Shown: in pieces, positions 1-8,910 of the stretch
Layout of the letters: each line of letters begins with the position of its first letter
Position numbering within the stretch: the first letter of the stretch is position 1
Assembly: GCF_004138215.1 (NCBI RefSeq)
Contig: NZ_RYYS01000105.1
Coordinates: 1-40,228 of the forward strand
Origin: Anaerophilus nitritigenes
GTDB lineage: Bacteria; Bacillota; Clostridia; Peptostreptococcales; Thermotaleaceae
DNA: 40,228 nt
Reading direction: 5' to 3'
Position numbers and translations under genes: made by a program
The notes under the pieces: model-generated
Told to the model about the DNA's origin: nothing
What the model saw: only the letters and a program-made list of their open reading frames with translations
The model's database searches: none

Positions 1-126
1 ATTCTATTTCTTTCAATTCTTCTACTGTTACAATTTAACCTAAACATGAGATGTATTGAAACTGATAAAAATCTTTTGGATCATAGTTTTTAAGCTATTT
101 AACCTAAACATGAGAAGTATTGAAAC
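1..126 (+). CRISPR. 3' end of CRISPR array 1 (two repeats visible)
   Basis: Two 30-bp repeats lie at 33-62 and 97-126, starting ATTTAACCTA and ending TGTATTGAAAC (second copy AGTATTGAAAC). They are separated by a 34-bp spacer (63-96). Bases 1-32 look like a spacer cut by the window edge, since the spacers here are 34-36 bp. The second copy has one substitution (GAGATG to GAGAAG), as expected for a degenerate terminal repeat, so the array ends at 126 and its leader is outside the window to the left. The ATTGAAAC 3' end is the usual 8-nt crRNA handle, which places transcription on the + strand. Confidence 0.93.
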
Positions 127-476
127 CATCAAAATCTCTTTCAGAAATTCCGCAGCATTCACGGAATCAAAGGGATAGGTATAACGATTTTTCATTGATT
201 CTTAAATCAAAATAAATGTTTAAATAAAATATATTGAAATATTTGTTAATCACAGACAATCATTTAATATAAGTATATTTTGTATTGAAAAAATATTAAC
301 TTATAGTAGATGATATGAATGTGATTTTTTTGTTTATTAAAATATAAAAATAGATATTGCATAATACGAAGGAAAATGTAAAATTAAGTTTTAATTTGAT
401 AACAAAGTATAATATAATAAAATTATCTAATATTAACAAAAATTGTAATGTATAAATGAAAGGAAGTGGATTGTAA
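127..476. other. AT-rich intergenic region between array 1 and the cas operon
   Basis: This 350-bp stretch has no convincing ORF. It contains a weak inverted repeat just after the array (147-152 with 162-167, no T-tract), a block at 282-307 resembling part of the array 2 leader, a candidate promoter at 384-413, and the ribosome binding site AAAGGAAGTGGA (459-470) of the first cas gene. Confidence 0.6.
384..413 (+). promoter_or_regulatory. candidate promoter of the cas operon
   Basis: TTAAGT (384-389), an 18-bp spacer and a perfect TATAAT (408-413) lie about 60 bp before the first cas start codon. The region is so AT-rich that -10-like hexamers occur by chance. A second candidate is TTGTAT-N16-TATAGT ending at 307. 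Confidence 0.35.
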
Positions 477-2174
477 ATGTGTAAGGATGATTCAACATAT
501 ATATTTATAGATGTGTCTAAAAAACAATCATTTATATATAAAAATAATAAGTTAAAAGATAATGTTTATAATTCAGTAATTATAAAAGCTATAACAGAAA
601 CTTTAGAGGAAGAAAACATAAAGGATTTATATATAAAATTTAAAAAAGAAATAATATCTTTGAAATATGAACTAGATGAACTTAAAAAAGAAGGAAAAAT
701 AATAGAGACCATGTATTCTGGTGGAGGAAATAGTATTATCAAATTTGAAGACGAAAAAACTGCTATACAATTTATTGAAAATTATTCTTTGAAGATTTAT
801 GAAAAATTTCCACAACTAGAACTTTATATAAGCTATGTAAAGGGTAGCGAATTTGATATGGATGAAGAAAAAATTCATGAAGAATTACATAAAAGAGCAG
901 ATAAGCTTAAAGATGCTAGAAGGGGACAAATAAAAAGGTTGACTTATGGTGTTGAGCAAATAGATGAATTAGGTTATCCAAAACAAAATTCAAGTGAGAA
1001 AAAATGTGTTAAAGAAGCTAAAAATTTTTTGCAATCAAAATTAAAAAATGATTTAAATGAAAAAAATATAGAATTTACATATGAACTTGAAAGTTATAAA
1101 AAAAACAATAAACCATTTAAAGAAGATAATACAGTTAATAAAAATTACATGGGAGTAATAGCTATTGATGGCAATAAAATGGGAGAATTAGTAAATGCAA
1201 TAAAAACTATGGATAAAGAAAAGTCATATTATTATTATTTAAAACAAATGAGTAAAGAAATAAGTAAGGTTTATTATGAATCTGTAAAAAATGCAATATT
1301 GACTGTTGCTAAAAAAAGAAATGGGATTATAATAACTCCAATTGTGTTAGCAGGAGATGATATTTGCTTAATAACACAAGGAACTATAGCAATTGAATTA
1401 GCAGCAGAAATTATCAATCAATTACATATTCGATCAGATACATCTAAATTGGATAAAGAAAGCATATTAAAAAAATTGATGGAGAATAAAAATATAAAAA
1501 ATTTAACGGCAGCTGCAGGTATTTGTATAGTCAAACCAGGATATCCATTCTTCGAAAGTATAAAAATAGCAGAATCAAGACAAAGTTCTGGAAAAACAAG
1601 TATGCATCAAATAAAGACAATAGAAACCGATCAAGACAATAAGACAGATGGTCTTAGAGTAGCTAATGTATCTATGATTGATTGGGAAATAGTAAAAGGC
1701 TCTAATAAAGAAGAAATTGATTATCTTGAATATATATCAGAAGGATCAAAACTTAAAACGTATCATATTAAACCACTTTGGATAACTACACAAAGATATA
1801 AAGGAAATAAGTTTTATAACGAAGGGACATTTTTATATGAAGGATTTAAAAATATTGTAGAAAAAATTCAAGAAATGAAGAAAAAAGAAGAAATAAGTTC
1901 ATCAGAGTTACAAAATATAAAAAATGCCATGTATTCTGGGGAGAAACAATATGAATTAGTTTTTGATATGCAAAAAACAACAGGTATAAAAAACTTAGAA
2001 ACAATGATAAATCAAGAGTTGAATCAAGAAAATTCATCTGTTGAAAAAAGATATTGTATATTTAATAAACAATGTCAAGAAGATGAGAAAAAAAATGAGA
2101 GTATTTATATATTGAATGATATAATAGATGTTTTAGATTTTATGGAACCTGTAAAAATGGGAGGGGCAGAATGA
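477..2174 (+). CDS. cas10: Cas10-like protein (double palm, no HD domain, AGDD motif)
   Basis: This is the probable large subunit of a type III effector, 565 residues, short for Cas10. The N-terminus (IFIDVSKKQSFIY...NNKLKDN, about 8-30) and SGGGN (81-85) match the first palm-like domain of Cas10/Cmr2 proteins. GVIAIDGNKMGEL (226-238) with D231, followed by LAGDD (291-295), forms the second, cyclase-type palm. The canonical GGDD reads AGDD, keeping both aspartates. No N-terminal HD nuclease and no CxxC zinc finger are visible. The C-terminal part (about 400-565) is charged and mostly helical. ATG 477 follows AAAGGAAGTGGA. The gene overlaps the next by ATGA. Cyclic-oligoadenylate synthesis is possible from the retained aspartates but is inference. 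Confidence 0.82.
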   Translation: MCKDDSTYIFIDVSKKQSFIYKNNKLKDNVYNSVIIKAITETLEEENIKDLYIKFKKEIISLKYELDELKKEGKIIETMYSGGGNSIIKFEDEKTAIQFIENYSLKIYEKFPQLELYISYVKGSEFDMDEEKIHEELHKRADKLKDARRGQIKRLTYGVEQIDELGYPKQNSSEKKCVKEAKNFLQSKLKNDLNEKNIEFTYELESYKKNNKPFKEDNTVNKNYMGVIAIDGNKMGELVNAIKTMDKEKSYYYYLKQMSKEISKVYYESVKNAILTVAKKRNGIIITPIVLAGDDICLITQGTIAIELAAEIINQLHIRSDTSKLDKESILKKLMENKNIKNLTAAAGICIVKPGYPFFESIKIAESRQSSGKTSMHQIKTIETDQDNKTDGLRVANVSMIDWEIVKGSNKEEIDYLEYISEGSKLKTYHIKPLWITTQRYKGNKFYNEGTFLYEGFKNIVEKIQEMKKKEEISSSELQNIKNAMYSGEKQYELVFDMQKTTGIKNLETMINQELNQENSSVEKRYCIFNKQCQEDEKKNESIYILNDIIDVLDFMEPVKMGGAE

Positions 2175-2884
2175 ATAAGAAACTAAAGATTATTTTAAAA
2201 TCTGAAGCGATATTTAATAGTGGAGAAGCTGAAAGTAATATGGTTCATATAAAAGCACTTACTGATGAATTTGGATTTGTTTATTTTCATAGCAAAACAC
2301 TAAAAGGACAATTAAAAGATCATGCTTTTTGGTTGTATGAATTGTATAAATATGCTGAAAAAAAAGATAAGAGAATTGAAAAATCCAAACATTGGCTTAA
2401 ATGTATAGTGAAATTATTTGGAATTACAGAAGCTGAATTGAAATATAGAAATTTAGAAGAAGAAAGTAAACTTTACAAATATGTAGAAGGTTCTTTGAAG
2501 ATTAGCAATTTGGAGTTGGAAAAGCCCGTTAGAGAGTATTTTATAAATTTATTTAAAGAAGATAAACAAAGCAGTTACTATAGATTAACACAAAATGATT
2601 TGATACAAGCTCAAACACAAATAAGAACTAGTATAAGATTGAAAGATGGAGTTGCAGAACAAGGAGGATTAGTGACATATCATACCGTAAAAGAAGGATT
2701 AGTACTTTATTCTGAATTGAATTTACTGAATAATAAGTCAGATGTAAAAAATGATTTGAAGAAAGTAGAGCCTACCAATGAAGAATGTTGGGAAGTACTC
2801 GAAAAAATTGTAAAAACATTTAATAGAATCGGGGCGAATACACATAGAGGAAGAGGTGAAATAGAAGCAGTTTTAGAAAATTAG
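2171..2884 (+). CDS. small Cas7/Csm3-like RAMP subunit
   Basis: This 237-residue protein has the basic layout of a single Cas7-type RAMP: an N-terminal strand, the loop HSKTLKGQLKDH (about 41-52) corresponding to the (I)PGSSLKG motif, and a C-terminal glycine-rich loop IGANTHRGRGEIEAVL. It probably forms part of the crRNA-binding backbone. In the segment where Csm3 carries its target-cleaving aspartate (before SSLKG), this protein has SGEAESNMVHIK, with Glu/Ser instead of Asp, so it may lack RNase activity. Its ATG overlaps the cas10 stop codon, indicating translational coupling; the ribosome binding site GGGAGGGG is inside cas10. Confidence 0.72.
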   Translation: MNKKLKIILKSEAIFNSGEAESNMVHIKALTDEFGFVYFHSKTLKGQLKDHAFWLYELYKYAEKKDKRIEKSKHWLKCIVKLFGITEAELKYRNLEEESKLYKYVEGSLKISNLELEKPVREYFINLFKEDKQSSYYRLTQNDLIQAQTQIRTSIRLKDGVAEQGGLVTYHTVKEGLVLYSELNLLNNKSDVKNDLKKVEPTNEECWEVLEKIVKTFNRIGANTHRGRGEIEAVLEN

Positions 2885-2936
2885 GTGATTACCTTCAATT
2901 AAGCATCTGGTGAAATAGTGGGAGGAGAATTTAAAT

Positions 2937-4748
2937 ATGGCTTTTTATATTATAGATGTTGAAAATCTAGAGCCACTAAAAATAGGGGCATCAGGAAGTA
3001 AAGCAAATCAAACAGAGGCTACACTTGAGCATATACCAGGATCTACATTAAGAGGAGCAATTGTTAGTAGAATTTTCAATAAGTATCCTAATTTGACAGA
3101 AACTGAACAAATAGAGATCTTGACTAAAATTAAGTTTTATAATTTGTATCCAGTAGATAAGAAACAGCAAATATATGTTCCTACCCCCAAAAATTTAAGA
3201 GTAGATAAACATATATGGAGAAGTCAAAAAAATAAATTTGAACAATATAAGAAATTTAAAGATATAGAAAATAAGATTAGTTGTCAAATTGATAATCTTA
3301 TCGAACCCAAAAATGATAATTTAGAATATGATAAAGAAGATAGTACAACAAAACAACCTGCTAAAAATAATATAAGTTATAATTTTGTAATGATAGGAGA
3401 GTCACTAAAAGGAATCAATATAAAGAAAACTTATAAATTACACCACGATACAAGAAAAAACAGAAACAATAATACAGAAGAAAAAGATAACTTGTTTAGG
3501 TATGAATCTATTGACAAAGGACAAAAGTTTAGAGGTTTTATAAAAATTGAAGAAAATAGTTCGTGTTTAGACCAAAAAATAGAAGCTTGCTTTGGATACA
3601 GTGAAAATATTTATTTGGGAGGATCTAAAACAACAGGGTATGGGCATTGTAAGTTTAAAATACAAAAGATAGATGTTACAAGCCCTTCACAATTTATTTT
3701 TAAAAATAATCAAAGAGAACTTGATGATTCTCGGTTAGTTGTTTTGGCTTTGTCAGATTGTCTTTTTAGAGATGAATATGGACAACCAATATCGAAAATT
3801 CCTAAAGAAGAGATGGAAAGATATTTTTCAAATGCAAAACTCGAAGATGTGTATTTAGATATAGGACAAACAGAAGGTTACAATTCTAAATGGAGAGCGA
3901 GAAATCCAAAGGAAGCAACTATTAAGGCTGGTTCTGTATGGGTATATAATATTGACGCTGAGGAAAAAGAAAAATTTAAAAATAAAATTATTCAATTTGA
4001 AAGTATATTACATGGAGATAAAACTCAAGAAGGATATGGATGGTTAGCTGTAAACCTGAAATATCCTAATGAATTTGTATTTAATGAAATAGAAAAATTA
4101 AATTTAAGTTCAAAAAAATTAAATCAGATTGGTTTATCAGAGGCTAAAAAGATGATAGAAAAATATCCTTCAATTAAAATTATATTAGACGGTTTAGTTG
4201 ATGATAGAAAAAAATGGCTTCAAGGCATAATTAAATATAGTATTGATAACAAAGAATCTTCAACTGAAGAAGAGAACCAAAACAAGAACTTGTTTATAGA
4301 AGATAAAAGTAAATTAACTCAAAGTAGAAGAAGAAAGATGATGGAGATTTTAAAGGAAACAGAAAATAAGATTATGGAAATTTTCAATGAAACAAAAGAG
4401 GCGTTGATAAAAGAGAATTTTAAAATAGAAAGTACTGAAGAAACAAAAAAATATATAGATATTAGAAGTTACATAGAAAATAATGAAATATTTAGTTTTA
4501 AAGGAAAAAATTTTAAAAATTGCTTAGAGTATATTCAAAAAGAACTTACTGTTGAATCTGAAGAGGAAAAAGTGGGTGAATACATAGAAATTGATAAATA
4601 CATAGAAAATCATCTAAATAGTATTAAAGGGATACATTTCTATTTTAAATACCTAGAAAATAATCGATTAGCAAAAAGTTTGTTTTTAAATGAATTATTA
4701 TATGAATATTTTTATATGACCAATAGATTGAATGATGGGAGGGAATAA
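2937..4748 (+). CDS. csx10: Csx10/Cas5-like RAMP with helical C-terminal extension
   Basis: This 603-residue protein begins like Csx10, the Cas5-type subunit of type III-D: LEPLKIGASG (11-20), HIPGSTLRGAI (32-42) and KFYNLYPV...VPTPKNLR (66-88). Glycine loops at 228-238 (GGSKTTGYGHC) and 359-368 (HGDKTQEGYG) close two RAMP-like folds. Csx10 proteins normally end soon after the second loop. Here about 200 further residues (395-603), predicted largely helical and rich in Lys and Glu, follow. As no separate small subunit is in the operon, this tail could be a fused Cas11 (inference). ATG 2937 follows GGGAGGAGA; the 52-bp gap to the previous gene contains no terminator. Confidence 0.75.
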   Translation: MAFYIIDVENLEPLKIGASGSKANQTEATLEHIPGSTLRGAIVSRIFNKYPNLTETEQIEILTKIKFYNLYPVDKKQQIYVPTPKNLRVDKHIWRSQKNKFEQYKKFKDIENKISCQIDNLIEPKNDNLEYDKEDSTTKQPAKNNISYNFVMIGESLKGINIKKTYKLHHDTRKNRNNNTEEKDNLFRYESIDKGQKFRGFIKIEENSSCLDQKIEACFGYSENIYLGGSKTTGYGHCKFKIQKIDVTSPSQFIFKNNQRELDDSRLVVLALSDCLFRDEYGQPISKIPKEEMERYFSNAKLEDVYLDIGQTEGYNSKWRARNPKEATIKAGSVWVYNIDAEEKEKFKNKIIQFESILHGDKTQEGYGWLAVNLKYPNEFVFNEIEKLNLSSKKLNQIGLSEAKKMIEKYPSIKIILDGLVDDRKKWLQGIIKYSIDNKESSTEEENQNKNLFIEDKSKLTQSRRRKMMEILKETENKIMEIFNETKEALIKENFKIESTEETKKYIDIRSYIENNEIFSFKGKNFKNCLEYIQKELTVESEEEKVGEYIEIDKYIENHLNSIKGIHFYFKYLENNRLAKSLFLNELLYEYFYMTNRLNDGRE

Positions 4749-4751
4749 AAA

Positions 4752-6116
4752 GTGAATAATAAAATATTGATATATACTTTTCATCTTATTAGTGAAACAG
4801 CCCTCCGAATTGGTGATGGGGAAGATCAAAAGTGTATAGTTAAAAATGCAAAAAATGAACCTATAATATTGGGAACAACTATTGGAGGTATAATAAGAAG
4901 TTTTTTAGAAAAAACAACTGCAGAAATTAAAAACATACATGATTTTATGGGTGGAGAATCAGAAGAGAAAGAAAAAAGAGAATTCATAAAAAGTAGTGTT
5001 TATATTAGTGATGCTAAAATACCAACCAAATATAAATATGAAGTTAAGGAAGGAACTAAAATTTCTAGTGAATATGGTTCGGCTGAAAAAAACAATAAAT
5101 ATAGTTTGGAATATTTACCCTTAGGAACAAAAGTGAAGTTTAATATAGAAAAGTATATAAATGATGTTGAGGATGAAAAAATTTTTAATAAAATTATATA
5201 TACTATTGCACAAGGTTTTAAAAATAAAAATATTCGTCTAGGAGGGCATAAAAATAATGACTTTGGACGTATGAAATTAGAAGGTTTAGAAAAGCAAACA
5301 TATGACTTGTCTACTATAGAAGCTATTGAAGATTATATCGCCAATAGAACTATTAAAAGTGAATATGTAAAAGTAGAAATGTTGAATAAAGATAAAAAAA
5401 TGGATACATATGCACTAAAAGATAAGTTTCATAAAATCAAATTTGAAATGAACGGAAAATTTGATTATGGGGTATATCAAAACTATAAACTAGATAATGG
5501 AATAACAGGAATAAAAAATAACTCTATACCAGCATCGAGTATAAAAGGAATATTAAGAAGTGAAGTGGAAAAAATGATTAGAACGATTAGAGAATCAATG
5601 AATGAAGCTTACATTCAAAACAAAATAGAAGAAATATTTGGAGGTAACAATTCTGTTGGAAAAATTTATTGTACAGATGTAAGTATATCTGATAAAGATA
5701 ATAAAAACATATCACAAGTATTACATATTGATAAAGAGTTTTCAAAAATTGAAGAGGATCCTAGTTATGTAAAGATTGATAGATTGACAGGCGGAACATT
5801 TAATCAAGCTTTATTAAAACAAAGAGAAAATAGAGGGATGGCAAAAATACAAGTATCTATGCAAAAAGAATATGTGGTTAAAAATGATTTGGGGAAAGAA
5901 GAAATCGTTGATTATACAAATTATATATTTCCTATTCTTTATACGCTTGATCGAATCAAGAAAGGGGAGGTTCCATTAGGGGGAAGAACTTCTATTGGAT
6001 TAGGAACATTTACTGCGAATGAAATAAAAGTATCTATGGGAGATCATGAAGATTTAGATATAAAAAAGGACTTAGAAGATTACTTTGAAAAATTTGTTAG
6101 GTGGTGTGAAAAATGA
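4752..6116 (+). CDS. tandem double Cas7 RAMP (Cas7-2x-like)
   Basis: Two RAMP domains are fused in 454 residues. Domain 1 spans about 1-180: ALRIGDGEDQ (17-26), the loop LGTTIGGIIRS (40-50) and the glycine loop LGGHKNNDFGRM (163-174). Domain 2 spans about 225-430: IPASSIKGILRS (259-270), IDRLTGGTFNQALL (342-355, typical of Csm3/Cas7) and LGGRTSIGLGTF (409-420). D25 is spaced from the SSLKG-like loop as the catalytic Asp of Csm3 is; D248 is the nearest candidate in domain 2. A double Cas7 is a hallmark of the III-D variant. The start is GTG 4752 with GGGAGGGA upstream; the end overlaps the next gene by ATGA. Confidence 0.77.
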   Translation: MNNKILIYTFHLISETALRIGDGEDQKCIVKNAKNEPIILGTTIGGIIRSFLEKTTAEIKNIHDFMGGESEEKEKREFIKSSVYISDAKIPTKYKYEVKEGTKISSEYGSAEKNNKYSLEYLPLGTKVKFNIEKYINDVEDEKIFNKIIYTIAQGFKNKNIRLGGHKNNDFGRMKLEGLEKQTYDLSTIEAIEDYIANRTIKSEYVKVEMLNKDKKMDTYALKDKFHKIKFEMNGKFDYGVYQNYKLDNGITGIKNNSIPASSIKGILRSEVEKMIRTIRESMNEAYIQNKIEEIFGGNNSVGKIYCTDVSISDKDNKNISQVLHIDKEFSKIEEDPSYVKIDRLTGGTFNQALLKQRENRGMAKIQVSMQKEYVVKNDLGKEEIVDYTNYIFPILYTLDRIKKGEVPLGGRTSIGLGTFTANEIKVSMGDHEDLDIKKDLEDYFEKFVRWCEK

Positions 6117-6547
6117 TTACAAGAATAAAAAATGATTATAACATGGAAACATTTAATTTCATAGCCCATAGATTAGACAAAGTGATTGTAGGCAAGATTG
6201 ATAAAAATGTATCAGAAGGGGAAGAAATAAGAAACCAACTTAAAGAAGAATGGTTACTAGAACTACATATATTTAATGAAAAAAAAGAGATTTTTTATAG
6301 AAGGATAAATGGAGGACTAAAACCGTATAAAGTATTAGAGCATGAACAAGATGCTGAGAATAAAAGAATAAAAACAATTGACAGAAATTATATACTAGAA
6401 AAACAATTTCAAAGAGAGACACAATACAATATGTTGAGTATAAGAGAGTATATTAAATTAGATCAAGACTCACATTTGCCATATGTAGATAAAACAGTTT
6501 TACTAGATTTGATATATGATGAAAACATCAAGGGAGGATTAAAATAA
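6113..6547 (+). CDS. csx19: small Csx19-like protein
   Basis: This 144-residue protein is tightly coupled to the double-Cas7 gene (4-bp overlap). It has a short helical start, a strand-rich middle (LLELHIFNEKKEIFYRRING), a charged D-R-N-Y-I-L-E segment and the C-terminal SIREYIKLDQDSHLPYVDKT. This layout (a line about the target's face value, then REY-x(2)-D near the end) resembles the TIGR03984/Csx19 family found only in type III-D loci, and the position between two RAMP genes fits. Similarity was judged by eye and is weak, so the name is tentative. No catalytic motif is visible. Confidence 0.5.
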   Translation: MITRIKNDYNMETFNFIAHRLDKVIVGKIDKNVSEGEEIRNQLKEEWLLELHIFNEKKEIFYRRINGGLKPYKVLEHEQDAENKRIKTIDRNYILEKQFQRETQYNMLSIREYIKLDQDSHLPYVDKTVLLDLIYDENIKGGLK

Positions 6548-6548
6548 A

Positions 6549-8873
6549 ATGGCAGAAAAAAACAAAAAATTGAAAGAAGTATCATTGCCGTATGATTTTA
6601 TTCCATTCCCTGAAAAACAAAATTGGTATTATGTTTATAAAGAAAATACATTACCAAAACATAATAAAATAGAAGGTCTAAGTGGGAGAATTGACTATAG
6701 TCTAGATCCACAAACAGATATTTCATTGGAGTTTAGAAAAGCAATGGATTATAAAGATAGAAGGTGTAAGCATTATCAAATTAGTGGAAGTTCAATGAAG
6801 GGAAAAGTAAGGAGCAATTTGGAGATATTAAGCATGAGTTATCCTTGTATGATTGAAGGACGAAATATGACATATAGAAATCTTTCTGATTCAAAATATA
6901 AAGATAAGGTTAATAAAGAAGGAAATATTGAAAAAATCATTCATACAGGATTTTTGAAAAAAATTAATGGAGATTATTATATTCAGCCTGCAATTGAAAT
7001 TGGAAATAGATGGTTTAAAACAATTAAAGAAGATGAAATTATAGGACACATATCACAAAAAAATTTCAAATCAATTTTTTTATGGGATGATGATAGTAAA
7101 AAAGAGTTTAAAGAATTAAGAGGAAAAATAAATAAATATACAGAAAAAATTATTAAAATAAAAAAAGAGTTTAAAAAAGGTAATAAAAGTAATAAGGATA
7201 AAGAAATATTTGAAGAAATAATAAAAGAAATGGATGGAATTTTTAAAAAAGATTTTAATTTTGGGAAAAAATTTAATAAAAATAAAAAAGAATTTGACAT
7301 AGAGAAAGAAGCAAATAATATAAAGAAAGAATTAAGTAGAAAATTAAAAGAAATACCTACTCAAAAATTAGATCTCCAAGAATTGTTTAAGCTGTATGAA
7401 GAGAGAATGGCTTTAAAAGCTACCTTATATTTAAGATATCCAAAAATGAAAATGAATCGTGAGTTTCATCCATATCAAAAAAATATATATTATCAATTAA
7501 ATGAAAATAATGGATTAAAGGTAATAAAAACTGAAGTAGGGTCTAATGAAAAAAATGGACTTTTAAAAGGTTATCTATATAATTCAACAAATGCTAGTTC
7601 GAAAAGATCACATTATATTATTGGAGAGGTAGATAATTCTTTTGAATTTATGGAAAATGAAAAAACTAAGAGTTTATTGAAAATAGATGAATCTATTATA
7701 GTAGTTTATAAAGACATAATGAAAAATTTCAGAGTATCTCCAAAACGAGGCAATCAAAAAAAGAACCAAACAAATATAGATGATTATCAAAAGGAAATCA
7801 AAGCATTTTATGATATATTTGATGAAGAAAATCATAAAGAATTACAAAAAAAATATAAAGAAGGTATTATTGTTTTTTATAGAACTGATGGAGAAAATAA
7901 AGTAACAGATATAGGAAGAACTCCTCATATGAGAGTTAGTTATAATAATCAAATAGAAAATTTAATAAACAATACAGAAAATAAAAAAGATGAGTATATT
8001 GATTATGCTAGAGCATTATTTGGTTATGCAAATCATGATTTTAAATATGAGTTGGATGATGAAAAAGTCAAATCTATGTCTAATTATAAATCGAGATTAA
8101 GATTTTCACATATGGATATTGAAGCCGAAAGTGATCCAGAATTAATAAGTAATTTTACTTTAATGACACCATCTCCTACTGCTTGTGCAATGTATATTGA
8201 TCAAAAGAAAAAAGATGAAATAGTTACATATGACGATGAAAATGTTAAATTAAATGGTTATAAATATTACAAACTTCTAGATGAACCTATAAAACCAAAA
8301 CAAGATAATAATAAAGAGAGTTATCAATGTGATAAATTGATTATGAAGAAAGACAATATAAAAAAAATAACTGGAAGTATTTATTTTAAAAATATCAATA
8401 AAGTTGAATTAGGTTTATTGTTAAGTAGTTTGGATGCTAATCTTATTAAAGATAAAGTAGGCTTAAAAGATTGTGAACAATTATTTGACAGTATTGGTGG
8501 AGCTAAGCCTTATGGTTATGGACGTGTAAAAGTAAATATAGAAAAAGTAATAATAGATTATGATTTAGATTCTAATGTAAAACCTTCAAATATAGAGTTT
8601 TGGTTAGGAAAAAAAGAATATACAAAAGAAAATATTCAAGAATGTATAGATTTATATTATAAAAAAAGTATCATTGAAGATAAAGTTTTGGAAGCTTATG
8701 TTTGTAGTAAAGAAATAAAGGAAGAACCTAAAATTAATTGGGATAACTTGCAAAACCAGTTAGGAAATCCTGCAGGATATAAAAAAACATGGAAAATTAA
8801 AATTGAAAAACCTAAAAAATGTGAAGAAAAGTTGAATCTAGAAAGATTACTAAAGAAATATGGAAGAAAATAA
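6549..8873 (+). CDS. TIGR03986-like large RAMP (Cas7 with insertion)
   Basis: This 774-residue protein opens with PYDFIPFPE (14-22), GLSGRIDYSL (43-52) and YQISGSSMKGKVRSNLE (76-92). That series is typical of TIGR03986-family CRISPR RAMPs. A matching C-terminal loop IGGAKPYGYGRVKV lies around 647-660. Between about 180 and 290 sits a very lysine-rich, probably coiled-coil insertion without RAMP motifs. In type III-D effectors such a Cas7 with an insertion occupies one end of the backbone. D67 or D70 precede the SSMKG loop and could serve as cleavage residues, but the alignment is uncertain. ATG 6549 is preceded by GGGAGGATT. Confidence 0.75.
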   Translation: MAEKNKKLKEVSLPYDFIPFPEKQNWYYVYKENTLPKHNKIEGLSGRIDYSLDPQTDISLEFRKAMDYKDRRCKHYQISGSSMKGKVRSNLEILSMSYPCMIEGRNMTYRNLSDSKYKDKVNKEGNIEKIIHTGFLKKINGDYYIQPAIEIGNRWFKTIKEDEIIGHISQKNFKSIFLWDDDSKKEFKELRGKINKYTEKIIKIKKEFKKGNKSNKDKEIFEEIIKEMDGIFKKDFNFGKKFNKNKKEFDIEKEANNIKKELSRKLKEIPTQKLDLQELFKLYEERMALKATLYLRYPKMKMNREFHPYQKNIYYQLNENNGLKVIKTEVGSNEKNGLLKGYLYNSTNASSKRSHYIIGEVDNSFEFMENEKTKSLLKIDESIIVVYKDIMKNFRVSPKRGNQKKNQTNIDDYQKEIKAFYDIFDEENHKELQKKYKEGIIVFYRTDGENKVTDIGRTPHMRVSYNNQIENLINNTENKKDEYIDYARALFGYANHDFKYELDDEKVKSMSNYKSRLRFSHMDIEAESDPELISNFTLMTPSPTACAMYIDQKKKDEIVTYDDENVKLNGYKYYKLLDEPIKPKQDNNKESYQCDKLIMKKDNIKKITGSIYFKNINKVELGLLLSSLDANLIKDKVGLKDCEQLFDSIGGAKPYGYGRVKVNIEKVIIDYDLDSNVKPSNIEFWLGKKEYTKENIQECIDLYYKKSIIEDKVLEAYVCSKEIKEEPKINWDNLQNQLGNPAGYKKTWKIKIEKPKKCEEKLNLERLLKKYGRK

Positions 8874-8910
8874 AAACCAAATTCTAAAAAAATAAGGAGA
8901 TAAAATATCG

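Noticed and set aside
147-167. Inverted repeat ATTCCG/CGGAAT after array 1
   Set aside because: Only six base pairs and no T-run; not enough for a terminator or a tracr-like RNA.
127-476. Second leader or a small cas gene before cas10
   Set aside because: Stops occur in all frames and no ribosome site is present; only promoter-like sequence remains.
6983-7300. Long minus-strand frame rich in Leu, Phe and Ser
   Set aside because: It is the antisense of the lysine-rich insertion in the large RAMP; AAA/GAA codons read as TTT/TTC. No ribosome site.
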